A program made the position numbers and the translations under genes. Positions 1-7,772 of a stretch of DNA of 64,000 bases are shown piece after piece. The notes under the pieces were generated by a model. It was not told the DNA's origin. It did no database searches and was given only the letters and a program-made list of their open reading frames with translations. Source of the stretch: Nostocoides sp. HKS02 (GTDB lineage: Bacteria > Actinomycetota > Actinomycetes > Actinomycetales > Dermatophilaceae). Where the stretch lies: assembly GCF_009707485.1 (NCBI RefSeq), contig NZ_CP046121.1, positions 992,001-1,056,000 of the forward strand. Direction: 5' to 3'. The first letter of the stretch is position 1. Every line of letters starts with the position of its first letter.

Positions 1-789
1 GAGCTGCTGTCCCTGCGGCTGCTCGACGATGGTGAGGAGTCGGCCGGCGCGCTGATGGGCTACGAACGCAGGGACGCTCGGGCGAGCCTGTCGATGGGCG
101 TGGGGTCGGTGGTCGTCAACGTCGTGGTCCGCGCCGCGGCGCTGGTGGCCTACACGGCGTTGTATGCCGTGACGCCACTGCGCCTCGACCCGCACCGGTG
201 GTGGACCTGGGTCGTCGCCCTGCTGCTGGTCGACCTGCTGTGGTACTCCTACCACCGGTCGAGCCACCGGATCCGGGTGCTCTGGGCGATGCACCAGGCC
301 CACCACAGCAGCGTCCACTTCAACTACACGACTGCCTTGCGGCAGAAGTGGAACCCCTGGGGCGAGCTGCTGTTCTGGGTGCCGCTGCCGCTGCTGGGGC
401 TGCCGCCGTGGATGATCTTCTTCGTCTTCTCCCTCAACTTGGTCTACCAGTTCTGGGTGCACACCGAGACCATCCCCAAGCTGTGGCGACCGGTCGAGCT
501 CGTGTTCAACACCCCCTCGCACCACCGTGTCCACCACGCGAGCGAGCCGCGGTACCTCGACAAGAACTACGCCGGCATCCTCATCGTCTGGGACCGCCTG
601 TTCGGGACCTTCTGTGAGGAGCAGGAACGCCCGACGTACGGCCTGACGCATCCGGTGACGACCTTCAACCCGTTCCGGCTGCAGTACGGCGAGCTGGCCC
701 TCATGGTGCGCCAGGTCAGGTCGGCGCGTCGGTGGCGCGACCGGCTCGGGTACCTGTTCGCACCGCCCGGCTGGTCGCCCGAGGCCTGA
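1..789 (+). CDS. Sterol desaturase / fatty acid hydroxylase family membrane protein (5' partial)
   Basis: Integral-membrane di-iron hydroxylase of the fatty acid hydroxylase superfamily. The reading frame is open from base 1, and the residues before the first ATG (base 55) match the family pattern, so the true start lies upstream of the window. The histidine clusters that bind iron are all visible: HxxxH followed by HxxHH (about bases 253-306), a lone WVHTE and a C-terminal HRVHHAS (about 525-545), separated by hydrophobic segments. Family members hydroxylate or desaturate lipids or sterols; the substrate here cannot be told. The downstream region is a short tandem repeat and a gene relic, so nothing nearby hints at a pathway. 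Confidence 0.85.
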   Translation, partial: ELLSLRLLDDGEESAGALMGYERRDARASLSMGVGSVVVNVVVRAAALVAYTALYAVTPLRLDPHRWWTWVVALLLVDLLWYSYHRSSHRIRVLWAMHQAHHSSVHFNYTTALRQKWNPWGELLFWVPLPLLGLPPWMIFFVFSLNLVYQFWVHTETIPKLWRPVELVFNTPSHHRVHHASEPRYLDKNYAGILIVWDRLFGTFCEEQERPTYGLTHPVTTFNPFRLQYGELALMVRQVRSARRWRDRLGYLFAPPGWSPEA

Positions 790-798
790 CGGCCGCCG

Positions 799-854
799 TC
801 TGAGAACCGCTGTCAGAGAACCGCTGACTGAGAGCCGCTGTCTGAGAACCGCTA
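799..854. repeat. Four tandem copies of a 14-bp unit
   Basis: Four head-to-tail 14-mers of the form tctgagaaccgctg (799-812, 813-826, 827-840, 841-854), with 1-3 changes between copies. The last copy contains the stop codon of the mazF relic read on the minus strand. The repeat fills the space between the convergent desaturase and the relic. No hairpin is evident. Confidence 0.9.
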
Positions 855-986
855 CAGGCCGAGTACCTGCCGCAGGCCCCGGTCCACCTCCCGCATCAGG
901 TGGGACGGAAGCATCGCTACCGGGTTCGGGTCGAGATCGGTCGTGGTGAGCGTCGCCACGCTGGTCACGTTGACGACGCTGTCCCG
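852..986 (-). pseudogene. C-terminal relic of a PemK/MazF-type toxin gene
   Basis: The last ~44 codons of this minus-strand frame read like the C-terminus of MazF/PemK endoribonucleases: a SVVNVTSVATL strand, then a proline-rich turn and a terminal EVDRGLRQVLGL helix ending in a stop at 852. MazF proteins are normally about 110 residues. Upstream the frame runs into the DUF3054 gene and no longer resembles MazF, so the N-terminal two thirds, including the usual catalytic region, are gone. No antitoxin gene is adjacent. Interpretation: a deletion remnant, not functional. Confidence 0.6.
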
Positions 987-1000
987 CCTGCGGGGCCGCG

Positions 1001-1414
1001 TCAGCGGCGCGTGCGCTGGCGTGCCTGGCGCTCGGCCCAGGTTCGGAGTCCGTCGGTCGCGAACCGCAGGGTCGCGACGAGGGCCCGCCACCCGAGCAGG
1101 AATGCGCCGAGCACCACGGCCGCGACGAGGGCGAACGACAGCGGCGCGCCGCCGCCGCCCGAGACCACTCGCAGCGCCAGACCGGCTGCCACCGTGAGCA
1201 GCCAGATCGGCGTGGCGTGCACGACCTCGACCGGCCAGTCCCGGCGCACGAGCCACGCTGCGGCCCAGCCCAGGACGAGGCCCACGAGGAACGGCCACGC
1301 CGTGTCGAGGACGCCCAGCACCGTCACGCCCTCGACGTGGCTGGCGCGGCCGATCAGGGCGAAGAGCAGCACGAAACCCGCGTCCACGAGGAACGACGGG
1401 AGGACCCGCCTCAT
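1001..1414 (-). CDS. DUF3054 family membrane protein
   Basis: 137-residue polytopic membrane protein of unknown function, with the family's layout of about four hydrophobic helices (near residues 5-25, 31-55, 65-85 and 90-113) and a short basic C-terminal tail. The N-terminal VDAGFVLLFALIGR pattern is typical of DUF3054. Its ATG overlaps the stop of the upstream PRPP synthase gene in an ATGA tetranucleotide, so the two are probably translationally coupled. The functional link to PRPP synthesis is unknown. Confidence 0.8.
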   Translation of the reverse strand: MRRVLPSFLVDAGFVLLFALIGRASHVEGVTVLGVLDTAWPFLVGLVLGWAAAWLVRRDWPVEVVHATPIWLLTVAAGLALRVVSGGGGAPLSFALVAAVVLGAFLLGWRALVATLRFATDGLRTWAERQARQRTRR

Positions 1415-2400
1415 CCACGCACCTTGTCGAACAACGTCGCCTGGGGCTGGGCGTGCGTGGGGTCGACCCCGTCGAAGAGGCTGCTCACGGACTCGCCGAC
1501 ATGGATGCGCTGGATCGCCTCGGCAAACAGCTGAGCCACCGACCGCACCCGCAGCTCGGGCCAGCGAGCCGGCGACGGCACGGTGTCGGTCGTGACGACC
1601 TGTCCGATCATGGGGTGGTCGCGCAGTCGCTCGACGGCCTTGCCGGCGAACAGGCCATGCGTGCAGGCGACGTCGGCGCTCGTGCAGCCGAGGTCGGCCA
1701 GCCGGTCGAGCAGCTCGACGATGGACCCGCCCGTGGCGATCTCGTCGTCGAGGATGATCGCGCGTCGGCCGGTCACCTCGCCGACGATCGAGTCGATGAT
1801 GACGCGGTCGTCGGCCAGCCGCTGCTTGGACCCCGCCGCCACGGGCAGGCCGAGCAGGCGAGCGAACTGGGTGGCCGTCTTCGCGTTGCCGAGGTCGGGG
1901 GAGACCACGACGCTGTCGGTGAGGTCGCCGTCCCGGAAGTGGTCGGCCAGGACCCCGATGGCGGTGAGGTGGTCGACCGGTACGGAGAAGAATCCGTGCA
2001 CCTGAGGGGCGTGCAAGGTCATGGTCAGCACCCGGTGCGCGCCGGCCGCGACGAGCATGTCCGCGACGAGCCGGCCACCGAGCGAGATGCGCGAGGCGTC
2101 CTTCTTGTCGGAGCGCGCGTAGGCGTAGTGCGGGATCACCGCGGTGATCTGGGCGGCCGAAGCTCCTCGGGCGGCGTCGATCATGAGGAGCAGCTCCATC
2201 AGGTGCTCCTGGGTGGGTGGCACCAGCGGCTGCACGATGTAGACGTCCCGCTGGCGACAGTTCGCGAGCAGCTGCGCCTGGAGGCAGTCGTTGCTGAAGC
2301 GCTTGATCTCGGCTGGCGCCAGGTCGACGCCCAGGGACTGGCAGATGCGCGCCGCGAGGGCACGGTGCGCGCTTCCGGAGAAGACGACGATCTCCCGCAC
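1411..2400 (-). CDS. prs: Ribose-phosphate diphosphokinase (divergent class I PRPP synthase)
   Basis: Makes PRPP from ribose 5-phosphate and ATP for nucleotide, histidine and tryptophan synthesis; cytosolic. 329 residues from a GTG at 2400 preceded by an AGGAG ribosome site; the longer open frame upstream has no family match. The N-terminal VFSGSAH motif, HYAYARSDKK (residues 91-100), LHAPQVHGFF and the PRPP-binding loop DDEIATGG (218-225) are visible. Several positions differ from the housekeeping Prs pattern (ARSDKK rather than ARQDRK; DEIATGG rather than DMIDTGG/TAG-type). This looks like the second actinobacterial paralogue rather than the glmU-linked copy, so its main role is uncertain. 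It is followed by the DUF3054 gene with a 4-base overlap. Confidence 0.88.
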   Translation of the reverse strand: MREIVVFSGSAHRALAARICQSLGVDLAPAEIKRFSNDCLQAQLLANCRQRDVYIVQPLVPPTQEHLMELLLMIDAARGASAAQITAVIPHYAYARSDKKDASRISLGGRLVADMLVAAGAHRVLTMTLHAPQVHGFFSVPVDHLTAIGVLADHFRDGDLTDSVVVSPDLGNAKTATQFARLLGLPVAAGSKQRLADDRVIIDSIVGEVTGRRAIILDDEIATGGSIVELLDRLADLGCTSADVACTHGLFAGKAVERLRDHPMIGQVVTTDTVPSPARWPELRVRSVAQLFAEAIQRIHVGESVSSLFDGVDPTHAQPQATLFDKVRG

Positions 2401-2482
2401 GATGGCTCCTGAGGCTGTTGCCGATGAACTGACCGGACCCCGGACCGGGACGCCGGGCCGTGCAGAGGGGCTGGGACCGAGC

Positions 2483-3518
2483 CTAGCCGCCAAGGGTGCT
2501 GGTCGGTATGCCGGGCGCAGCCAGGTGGGTGCGCAGCTCGCCCACCAGCTCGGCGCGGTGCTGCGCGCCCGTGGGCACCACCCCGGGGTAGGACGCGAAC
2601 CCGTGCGGCACGCGCAGGTAGTTGGTCAGCCGGACGGGCACGCCAGCGGCGCGCAGCGCGTCGGCATACCGGGTGCCGTCGTCGCGAAGGGGGATCGAGG
2701 TCGGCGGTCTGGATGAGCGCCGGGGGCAGGCCCGTGAGGTCGCCGAAGAGGGGCGACAGCACGGGGGCGGTGTAGTCGGTGCCGTCGGGCGCGTAGTGGG
2801 CGCGGAACGCCAGCATGCTCGTCTTGGTCAGCATGGGGGCCTGCGCGAGCTCGTCGATCGACGGTGACGACATGGTCATGTCGGTCGCCGGATAGATCAG
2901 CGCCTGGTGGCGCACCGGGGACGGGCCGGCCCCGAGGTCACCCCGACGGGCCTCGTCGCGCATCGCCTGAGCCACGACGGCCGCGAGGTTGCCCCCAGCG
3001 CTGTCGCCGCACACCGCCAGCCGGTCGCCATCCGCGCGCAGCTCCGCGCCGTGGGTCGCAACCCAGCGGGTCGCGTCGATCGCGTCATGAGCCGCGACCG
3101 GCGCCCGGTGCTCGGGTGCCAGCCGGTAGTCGACGCTCACCACGACGGCCCGCACCTGCTCGGCCAGGTGCATGCACAGCGGGTCGTACATCACGACGTT
3201 GCCCTGCACCCAGCCGCCGCCGTGGAAGTAGAGGACCACGGGCACGTCGGTCTCGGTGTCCCGGACGGTGCGCGGTCGGTAGATCCGCAACGGGATCTCG
3301 TACCCGTCCCGGGCGGGGGCCGTGCCGTAGGTGACTCCCACCGAGCGGTTGCCGCCACCGGTGATCCACGAGATCGGCGGACGATCCGGGTAGGCGAAGC
3401 CCCGGGTCGCCTGGATCTGGTCCACCGTGCACTTCTCCACCGGATGCCGGGCCACGAGGTCGAGGACGGCGGCCAGCAGGGCGGTGCGGGGGTACATCGC
3501 AAGAGGGGAGTGCCGCAT
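2483..3518 (-). CDS. Alpha/beta hydrolase fold-3 (HSL-type esterase), frameshifted in this sequence
   Basis: Cytosolic carboxylesterase/lipase of the hormone-sensitive lipase group. It shows the HGGGW oxyanion motif, the GDSAGGN nucleophile elbow and, after a frame change, the C-terminal DPLRDD (acid) and VPHGF (histidine) of the triad. The frame breaks after QTADLDP at a run of five G (plus strand 2689-2693). Removing one base restores DPLRDDGTRYADALR and continues to a TAG at 2483-2485. Either a homopolymer error or a recent inactivation. The start is placed at ATG 3518; ATG 3497 and a GTG at 3536 are alternatives. It is divergent from dop and occupies the place where the ARC/Mpa ATPase gene often lies. 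Confidence 0.75.
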
Positions 3519-3537
3519 GGCCGCACAGTCTCTCACC

Positions 3538-3543
3538 TAGGGT
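3538..3543 (+). promoter_or_regulatory. Leaderless -10 element of dop
   Basis: TAGGGT lies exactly 6 bases before the dop ATG, matching the TANNNT-N6/7-RTG arrangement of leaderless actinobacterial genes. No clear -35 is seen. Confidence 0.55.
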
Positions 3544-3549
3544 GGCAGC

Positions 3550-5068
3550 ATGAGCGTGCGCAGGGTGATGGGCGTCGAGACCGAGTACGGCATCTCGGTT
3601 CCCGGCGACCCGGCGGCCAACCCGATGATCCTCTCGGGCCAGGTCGTCAACGCCTACGCCTCGGCGCAGGGGATCCGGGCCGCCCATGCGTCGTGGGACT
3701 ACGCCGACGAGGCTCCGCTGCGCGACGCCCGGGGGTTCGAGATGAACCGCGCCCTGGCCGACGCGAGCCAGCTCACCGACGAGGAGGACCCGACCCTCGC
3801 GAACGTCGTGCTGACCAACGGCGCCCGGCTCTACGTCGACCACGCCCACCCCGAGTACTCCTCGCCCGAGGTCACCTCGCCGCGCGCTGCCGTCGCCTGG
3901 GACCGGGCGGGCGAGGCGATCATGGCCGAGTCGGTGCGCCGCCTCTCGCAGGGGCCCCCCGGGGGTGAACCTCTACAAGAACAACACCGACGGCAAGGGC
4001 GCGTCCTACGGCACCCACGAGAACTACCTGATGCGACGCGAGACACCGTTCACCGACATCGTGCGGCACCTGGTGCCGTTCTTCGTGGCCCGTCAGGTGA
4101 TGTGCGGGTCCGGACGGGTCGGCATCGGCCAGGACTCGCGCACGCACGGGTTCCAGGTGAGCCAGCGCAGCGACTTCTTCGAGGTCGAGGTCGGGCTCGA
4201 GACCACCCTCAAGCGACCCATCATCAACACCCGTGACGAGCCCCACGCCGTCGCCGACCTCTACCGCCGCCTGCACGTCATCATCGGCGATGCCAACCAC
4301 TGCGACGTCGCGAACCTGCTGAAGCTGGGGACCACCTCGCTCGTCCTGGCGATGATCGAGGACCGCGCCATCGACGAGGACCTCACGCTGGCCCGACCGG
4401 TCGCCGCCTTGCACGCCGTGAGTCACGACCCGACCCTGGGTGAGCTGGTGGAGCTGCGCGACGGCACCAAGCTCACCGCCCTGCAGCTGCTCTGGACCTA
4501 CCACGACCTCGCCCAGCGGTACCTCCAGGACCGGTATGCCGGTGAGCTCGACACCGACACCGCCGAGGTCATGCGGTGGTGGGCGGTCGTCCTGGACCGG
4601 CTCGAGCGCGACCCGCGGGAGGCCGCCCGGGAGGTCGACTGGGTTGCCAAGCAGCAGGTGCTGCAGGGGTACATCGACCGTGACGGGCTCGACTGGTCCG
4701 ACCCGCGGCTGCGAGCGGTCGACATCCAGTGGTCGGACGTGCGCCCCGACAAGGGGATCTTCCACAGGCTCCGGGCCGCTGGCCGCTTCGAGGAGCTCGT
4801 GTCACCCGAGGCGGTGCTCGAGGCCGTCCGCGAGCCCCCGGTCGACACTCGCGCCTACTTCCGGGGCAAGTGCCTGGAGAAGTATGCCGACCAGATCGCA
4901 GCGGCATCGTGGGACTCGGTGATCTTCGACATCCCCGGCCAGACGTCGCTGCAGCGGGTGCCGATGCTCGAGCCGCTGCGGGGCACGAAGGCCAGTGTCG
5001 GCAGTCTGCTCGACCGCAGTCCGGACGCAGCGACCCTGTTGCGTGAGTTGGCCTCTGCGTCGGGCTAG
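3550..5068 (+). CDS. dop: Depupylase / Pup deamidase Dop, frameshifted in this sequence
   Basis: Dop deamidates the C-terminal glutamine of Pup to glutamate before ligation and also removes Pup from substrates. It is an ATP-binding carboxylate-amine ligase-like enzyme and a paralogue of PafA. Visible: N-terminal [13 protein letters not shown], the [13 protein letters not shown] motif with the catalytic aspartate, [20 protein letters not shown] and INTRDEPHA. The total of about 505 codons fits the family. The frame is broken near 3952-3965 in a run of six C and five G; one extra base is enough to explain it, since both halves are otherwise well conserved. A homopolymer error is likely. The pup-prcB-prcA genes follow. 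The usual upstream ATPase gene (arc/mpa) is absent here. Confidence 0.85.
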
Positions 5069-5108
5069 GGTCAGGCTAGGGTCGAGTTAGGGTCGGACTA
5101 GGGTCACA
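5065..5108 (+). repeat. Four 11-bp tandem repeats, each containing TAGGGT
   Basis: Imperfect copies (ctagggtcagg, ctagggtcgag, ttagggtcgga, ctagggtcaca) begin at the dop stop codon and run towards pup. Each copy carries TAGGGT, identical to the -10 hexamer used by dop and others. The 11-bp period puts every copy on roughly the same face of the helix. A ribosome-site-like gagagg follows about 13 bases before the pup ATG. Confidence 0.85.
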
Positions 5109-5149
5109 GTCAGGCTCAGAGAAGCCAGTCGAGCGAGAGGTCACGACCA

Positions 5150-5356
5150 ATGCCGAGCCAAGAGCAGAGCCGACCGCAGCGACGCGAGGACGCGCCCGAC
5201 GAGGCCCCCGAGCCGACTCCGGCGTCGCCAGAGGCCAGTGCGCGCAAGGAGAACCTCGACTCCGACATCGACAGCGTGCTCGACGAGATCGACGGCGTGC
5301 TCGAGTCCAACGCCGAGGAGTTCGTGCGCGGCTTCGTCCAGAAGGGCGGCCAGTGA
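5150..5356 (+). CDS. pup: Prokaryotic ubiquitin-like protein Pup
   Basis: 68-residue, mostly disordered modifier that is attached through its C-terminus to substrate lysines and threads them into the proteasome. The polar Glu/Pro/Arg-rich N-terminus is followed by the ATPase-binding helix region (about residues 32-62) and the C-terminal GGQ. Ending in Gln means that Dop must deamidate it before PafA can ligate it. Its stop overlaps the prcB GTG (GTGA), so the two are coupled. The 40-odd bases upstream hold the TAGGGT repeat array and a purine-rich ribosome site. Confidence 0.95.
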   Translation: MPSQEQSRPQRREDAPDEAPEPTPASPEASARKENLDSDIDSVLDEIDGVLESNAEEFVRGFVQKGGQ

Positions 5357-6180
5357 CCACTGCCGGCGGCGCGGGGAAGCTCCCCGCGGCATACCTGTCT
5401 GCGGGGTCCTCGTCGTTCACCGAGTTCATCGGGGCGCACGCCCCGCACCTGTTGCCCTCTGGGCGCACCCTGCCGCCCGGCAGCAGTCTCGAGGCACCGC
5501 ACGGCACGACCATCGTCACGGCGACGTTCGAGGGCGGCGTCGTGATGGCTGGCGACCGTCGCGCCACGATGGGCAACATCATCGCCAACCGCGACATGGA
5601 GAAGGTCTTCGCCGGCGACGAGTACTCCGCCGTCGGCATCGCCGGGACGGCTGGGCTGGCCATCGAGCTGGTGAAGCTGTTCCAGGTCGAGCTCGAGCAC
5701 TACGAGAAGATCGAGGGCACCCTGCTGTCGCTCGAGGGCAAGGCCAACCGGCTGGCCTCGATGATCCGCGCCAACCTCGGCATGGCGATGCAGGGTCTGT
5801 CCGTCGTCCCGCTGTTCGCCGGGTACGACCTCGACCGCGCGGTGGGTCGGATCTTCTCCTACGACGTGACCGGCGGCTGCTACGAGGAGCACGACCACCA
5901 CAGCGTGGGGTCGGGCTCGTTGTTCGCGCGCGGGGCGCTCAAGAAGGTGTGGCGGCCCGGCCTGTCTGCCGCCGAGGCCGTGAGCGTCACGGTCGAGGCG
6001 CTCTACGACGCCGCGGACGACGACTCGGCCACCGGTGGCCCCGACGTCGGTCGGCGCATCTGGCCGACGGTGGCCCTGGTCGCCGCCGACGGTGTCCGAT
6101 TCGTGGCCGACGACGAGCTCCGTGCGGTGGTCGAGGCTGTTATCGCCGCCCGCCAGGGCAACCCGGGAGGTGCTCGATGA
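5353..6180 (+). CDS. prcB: Proteasome beta subunit PrcB
   Basis: Catalytic subunit of the 20S proteasome, an N-terminal nucleophile threonine protease. 275 residues from a GTG overlapping the pup stop. An approximately 51-residue propeptide ends at His-Gly, and mature Thr52 begins TTIVTATF. The following GDRRATMGN strand and the DMEKVF lysine correspond to the Asp and Lys of the active site. [11 protein letters not shown] and the TGGCYEE region are typical of the beta fold. It assembles with PrcA in a 28-mer. Its stop overlaps the prcA start as ATGA. Confidence 0.95.
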   Translation: MTTAGGAGKLPAAYLSAGSSSFTEFIGAHAPHLLPSGRTLPPGSSLEAPHGTTIVTATFEGGVVMAGDRRATMGNIIANRDMEKVFAGDEYSAVGIAGTAGLAIELVKLFQVELEHYEKIEGTLLSLEGKANRLASMIRANLGMAMQGLSVVPLFAGYDLDRAVGRIFSYDVTGGCYEEHDHHSVGSGSLFARGALKKVWRPGLSAAEAVSVTVEALYDAADDDSATGGPDVGRRIWPTVALVAADGVRFVADDELRAVVEAVIAARQGNPGGAR

Positions 6181-7016
6181 GCAGCATGCCGTTCTACGTC
6201 TCGCCCGAGCAGCTCATGAAGGACCGGGCCGACTACGCCCGCAAGGGGATCGCGCGCGGCCGGTCCGTCGTGGTGCTCGGGTACGACAAGGGCATCGCCT
6301 TCGTGGCCGAGAACCCCTCGCGGGCGCTGCACAAGGTGTCCGAGATCTACGACCGCATCGCCTTTGCGGCCGTCGGGAAGTACAACGAGTTCGAGAACCT
6401 CCGGGTGGCCGGCGTGCGGTATGCCGACCTGCGCGGCTACTCCTACGACCGGACTGACGTGACGGCACGGGGTCTGGCCAACGCCTACGCCCAGACGCTG
6501 GGCACGGTGTTCACCCAGGAGTCGAAGCCGTACGAGGTCGAGATCGTCGTGGCCGAGGTGGGCAACCGGGCCGACGAGGACCAGATCTACCGGCTGACCT
6601 ATGACGGGTCCGTGGCCGACGAGCTGGGGTTCGTGGCGATGGGCGGAGCCGCCGAGCCGATCGAGTCGGGGCTGAAGGACCGCTGGAGCCCCGGCCTGTC
6701 GCTCGCCGACGCGCTCTCGCTCGCCGTGGACCTGCTCGGGCAGGACCCCGCCGGGGGAGCGGCCCGCCAGCTCACGGCATCCCAGCTCGAGGTCGCCGTG
6801 CTCGACCGCGAGCGGCCCCGGCGGACGTTCCGGCGGATCGGCGGCGCGCTGTTGACCGCACTGCTGAGCAAGGACGACCCGACGCACGACGCCCCGGCCG
6901 AGGACGACCCGGGTCCGGGCCGGCACGACACCCTCACCGGCGAGGCGTCGCCGCGGGACGAGTCCACGAACCCGCAGACCCAGCGCCCGCAGGACGTCGG
7001 CGACTCAGACAGCTGA
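6177..7016 (+). CDS. prcA: Proteasome alpha subunit PrcA
   Basis: Forms the outer gated rings of the 20S proteasome. 279 residues from the ATG that overlaps the prcB stop, preceded by GGGAGGTG; a second ATG three codons in is possible. The N-terminal [20 protein letters not shown] segment is the gate and alpha-helix signature, followed by [15 protein letters not shown]. There is no catalytic Thr, as expected. The C-terminus (from about residue 230) is a long acidic, Pro/Asp-rich tail. The gene ends 15 bases from the convergent peroxiredoxin gene, with both stop codons inside a duplicated 10-mer. Confidence 0.93.
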   Translation: MSSMPFYVSPEQLMKDRADYARKGIARGRSVVVLGYDKGIAFVAENPSRALHKVSEIYDRIAFAAVGKYNEFENLRVAGVRYADLRGYSYDRTDVTARGLANAYAQTLGTVFTQESKPYEVEIVVAEVGNRADEDQIYRLTYDGSVADELGFVAMGGAAEPIESGLKDRWSPGLSLADALSLAVDLLGQDPAGGAARQLTASQLEVAVLDRERPRRTFRRIGGALLTALLSKDDPTHDAPAEDDPGPGRHDTLTGEASPRDESTNPQTQRPQDVGDSDS

Positions 7017-7034
7017 CTCAAGAGAGCTGACTCA
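7011..7034. repeat. Duplicated 10-mer spanning two convergent stop codons
   Basis: agctgactca occurs at 7011-7020 and again at 7025-7034, a 14-base period. The first copy supplies the prcA TGA (7014-7016); the second supplies the peroxiredoxin stop on the minus strand (7032-7034). No terminator hairpin fits in the 15-base gap. Confidence 0.8.
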
Positions 7035-7667
7035 GGCGGTCGGCGCCTCGGCGTAGCGCAGGTAGGGCTTGACGACCTCGACACCCTGGTAACGGGCCTG
7101 GGCGTCCTCGGTCGACACGCTGGGTGCGACGATGATGCGCTCGCCGACCTTCCAGTCCGCGGGCGTCGAGAACGGGCCGGAGTCGTTGACCTGCAGGGCG
7201 TCGAGCGCGCGCAGGATCTCGTCGAAGTTGCGGCCGGCGCTCTTGGGGTAGGTCAGCGACAGGCGGACCTTGCCAGCCGGGTCGATGAGGAACACCGAGC
7301 GGACCGGTGAGGTGTCGCCGGCGCCGGGGTGGATCATGTCGTAGAGCTCGGCGACGTTGCGGTCCTTGTCGGCCACGATCGGGTAGTCGACGGCTGCGCC
7401 GGAGACCTCCTCGATGTCGGTCTTCCACGCGTGGTGGTCCTCGACCGCGTCGACCGACACCGCGATGACCTTGGTGTTGCGGGCGGCCCACTCGTCCTTG
7501 AGCTGGGCGACGCGGCCGAGCTCAGTCGTGCAGACGGGGGTGAAGTCGGCCGGGTGGCTGAACAACACGGCCCAGCCGTCGCCCTTCCAGTCCAGGAAGC
7601 TCAGCTCGCCCTCGGTGGTCTCGGCGGTGAAGTCAGGGGCGTCGTCGCCCAGTCGCAGCGTGGCCAT
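7032..7667 (-). CDS. 1-Cys peroxiredoxin (Prx6 type)
   Basis: Thiol peroxidase that reduces hydrogen peroxide and organic peroxides; cytosolic. 211 residues, the normal length for the Prx6 group. The peroxidatic cysteine is Cys46 in SHPADFTPVCTTELG, and the C-terminal dimerisation domain (from about residue 165) includes FSTPADWKVGER. No obvious resolving Cys is present. A GAGAGGAAG ribosome site precedes the ATG, and a long palindrome (7686-7722) upstream suggests its own redox-responsive control. It is convergent with prcA. Confidence 0.93.
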   Translation of the reverse strand: MATLRLGDDAPDFTAETTEGELSFLDWKGDGWAVLFSHPADFTPVCTTELGRVAQLKDEWAARNTKVIAVSVDAVEDHHAWKTDIEEVSGAAVDYPIVADKDRNVAELYDMIHPGAGDTSPVRSVFLIDPAGKVRLSLTYPKSAGRNFDEILRALDALQVNDSGPFSTPADWKVGERIIVAPSVSTEDAQARYQGVEVVKPYLRYAEAPTA

Positions 7668-7685
7668 GACGGCTTCCTCTCGAAG

Positions 7686-7722
7686 GTAACGCGGTGTTTG
7701 TCATGACCAAACATGCCGTTAC
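7686..7722. promoter_or_regulatory. 37-bp imperfect palindrome upstream of the peroxiredoxin gene
   Basis: Outer arms GTAACG/CGTTAC and inner arms TGTTTG/CAAACA surround a TCATGA centre, with one base of asymmetry. It lies 19-55 bases before the peroxiredoxin ATG, where a dimeric or tetrameric repressor or activator could bind. The regulator is unknown. Confidence 0.55.
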
Positions 7723-7772
7723 TTGACCGAGGTGTGGATGCCCTGTCCGGATGCTGGAACCCGTGCGTCGGG

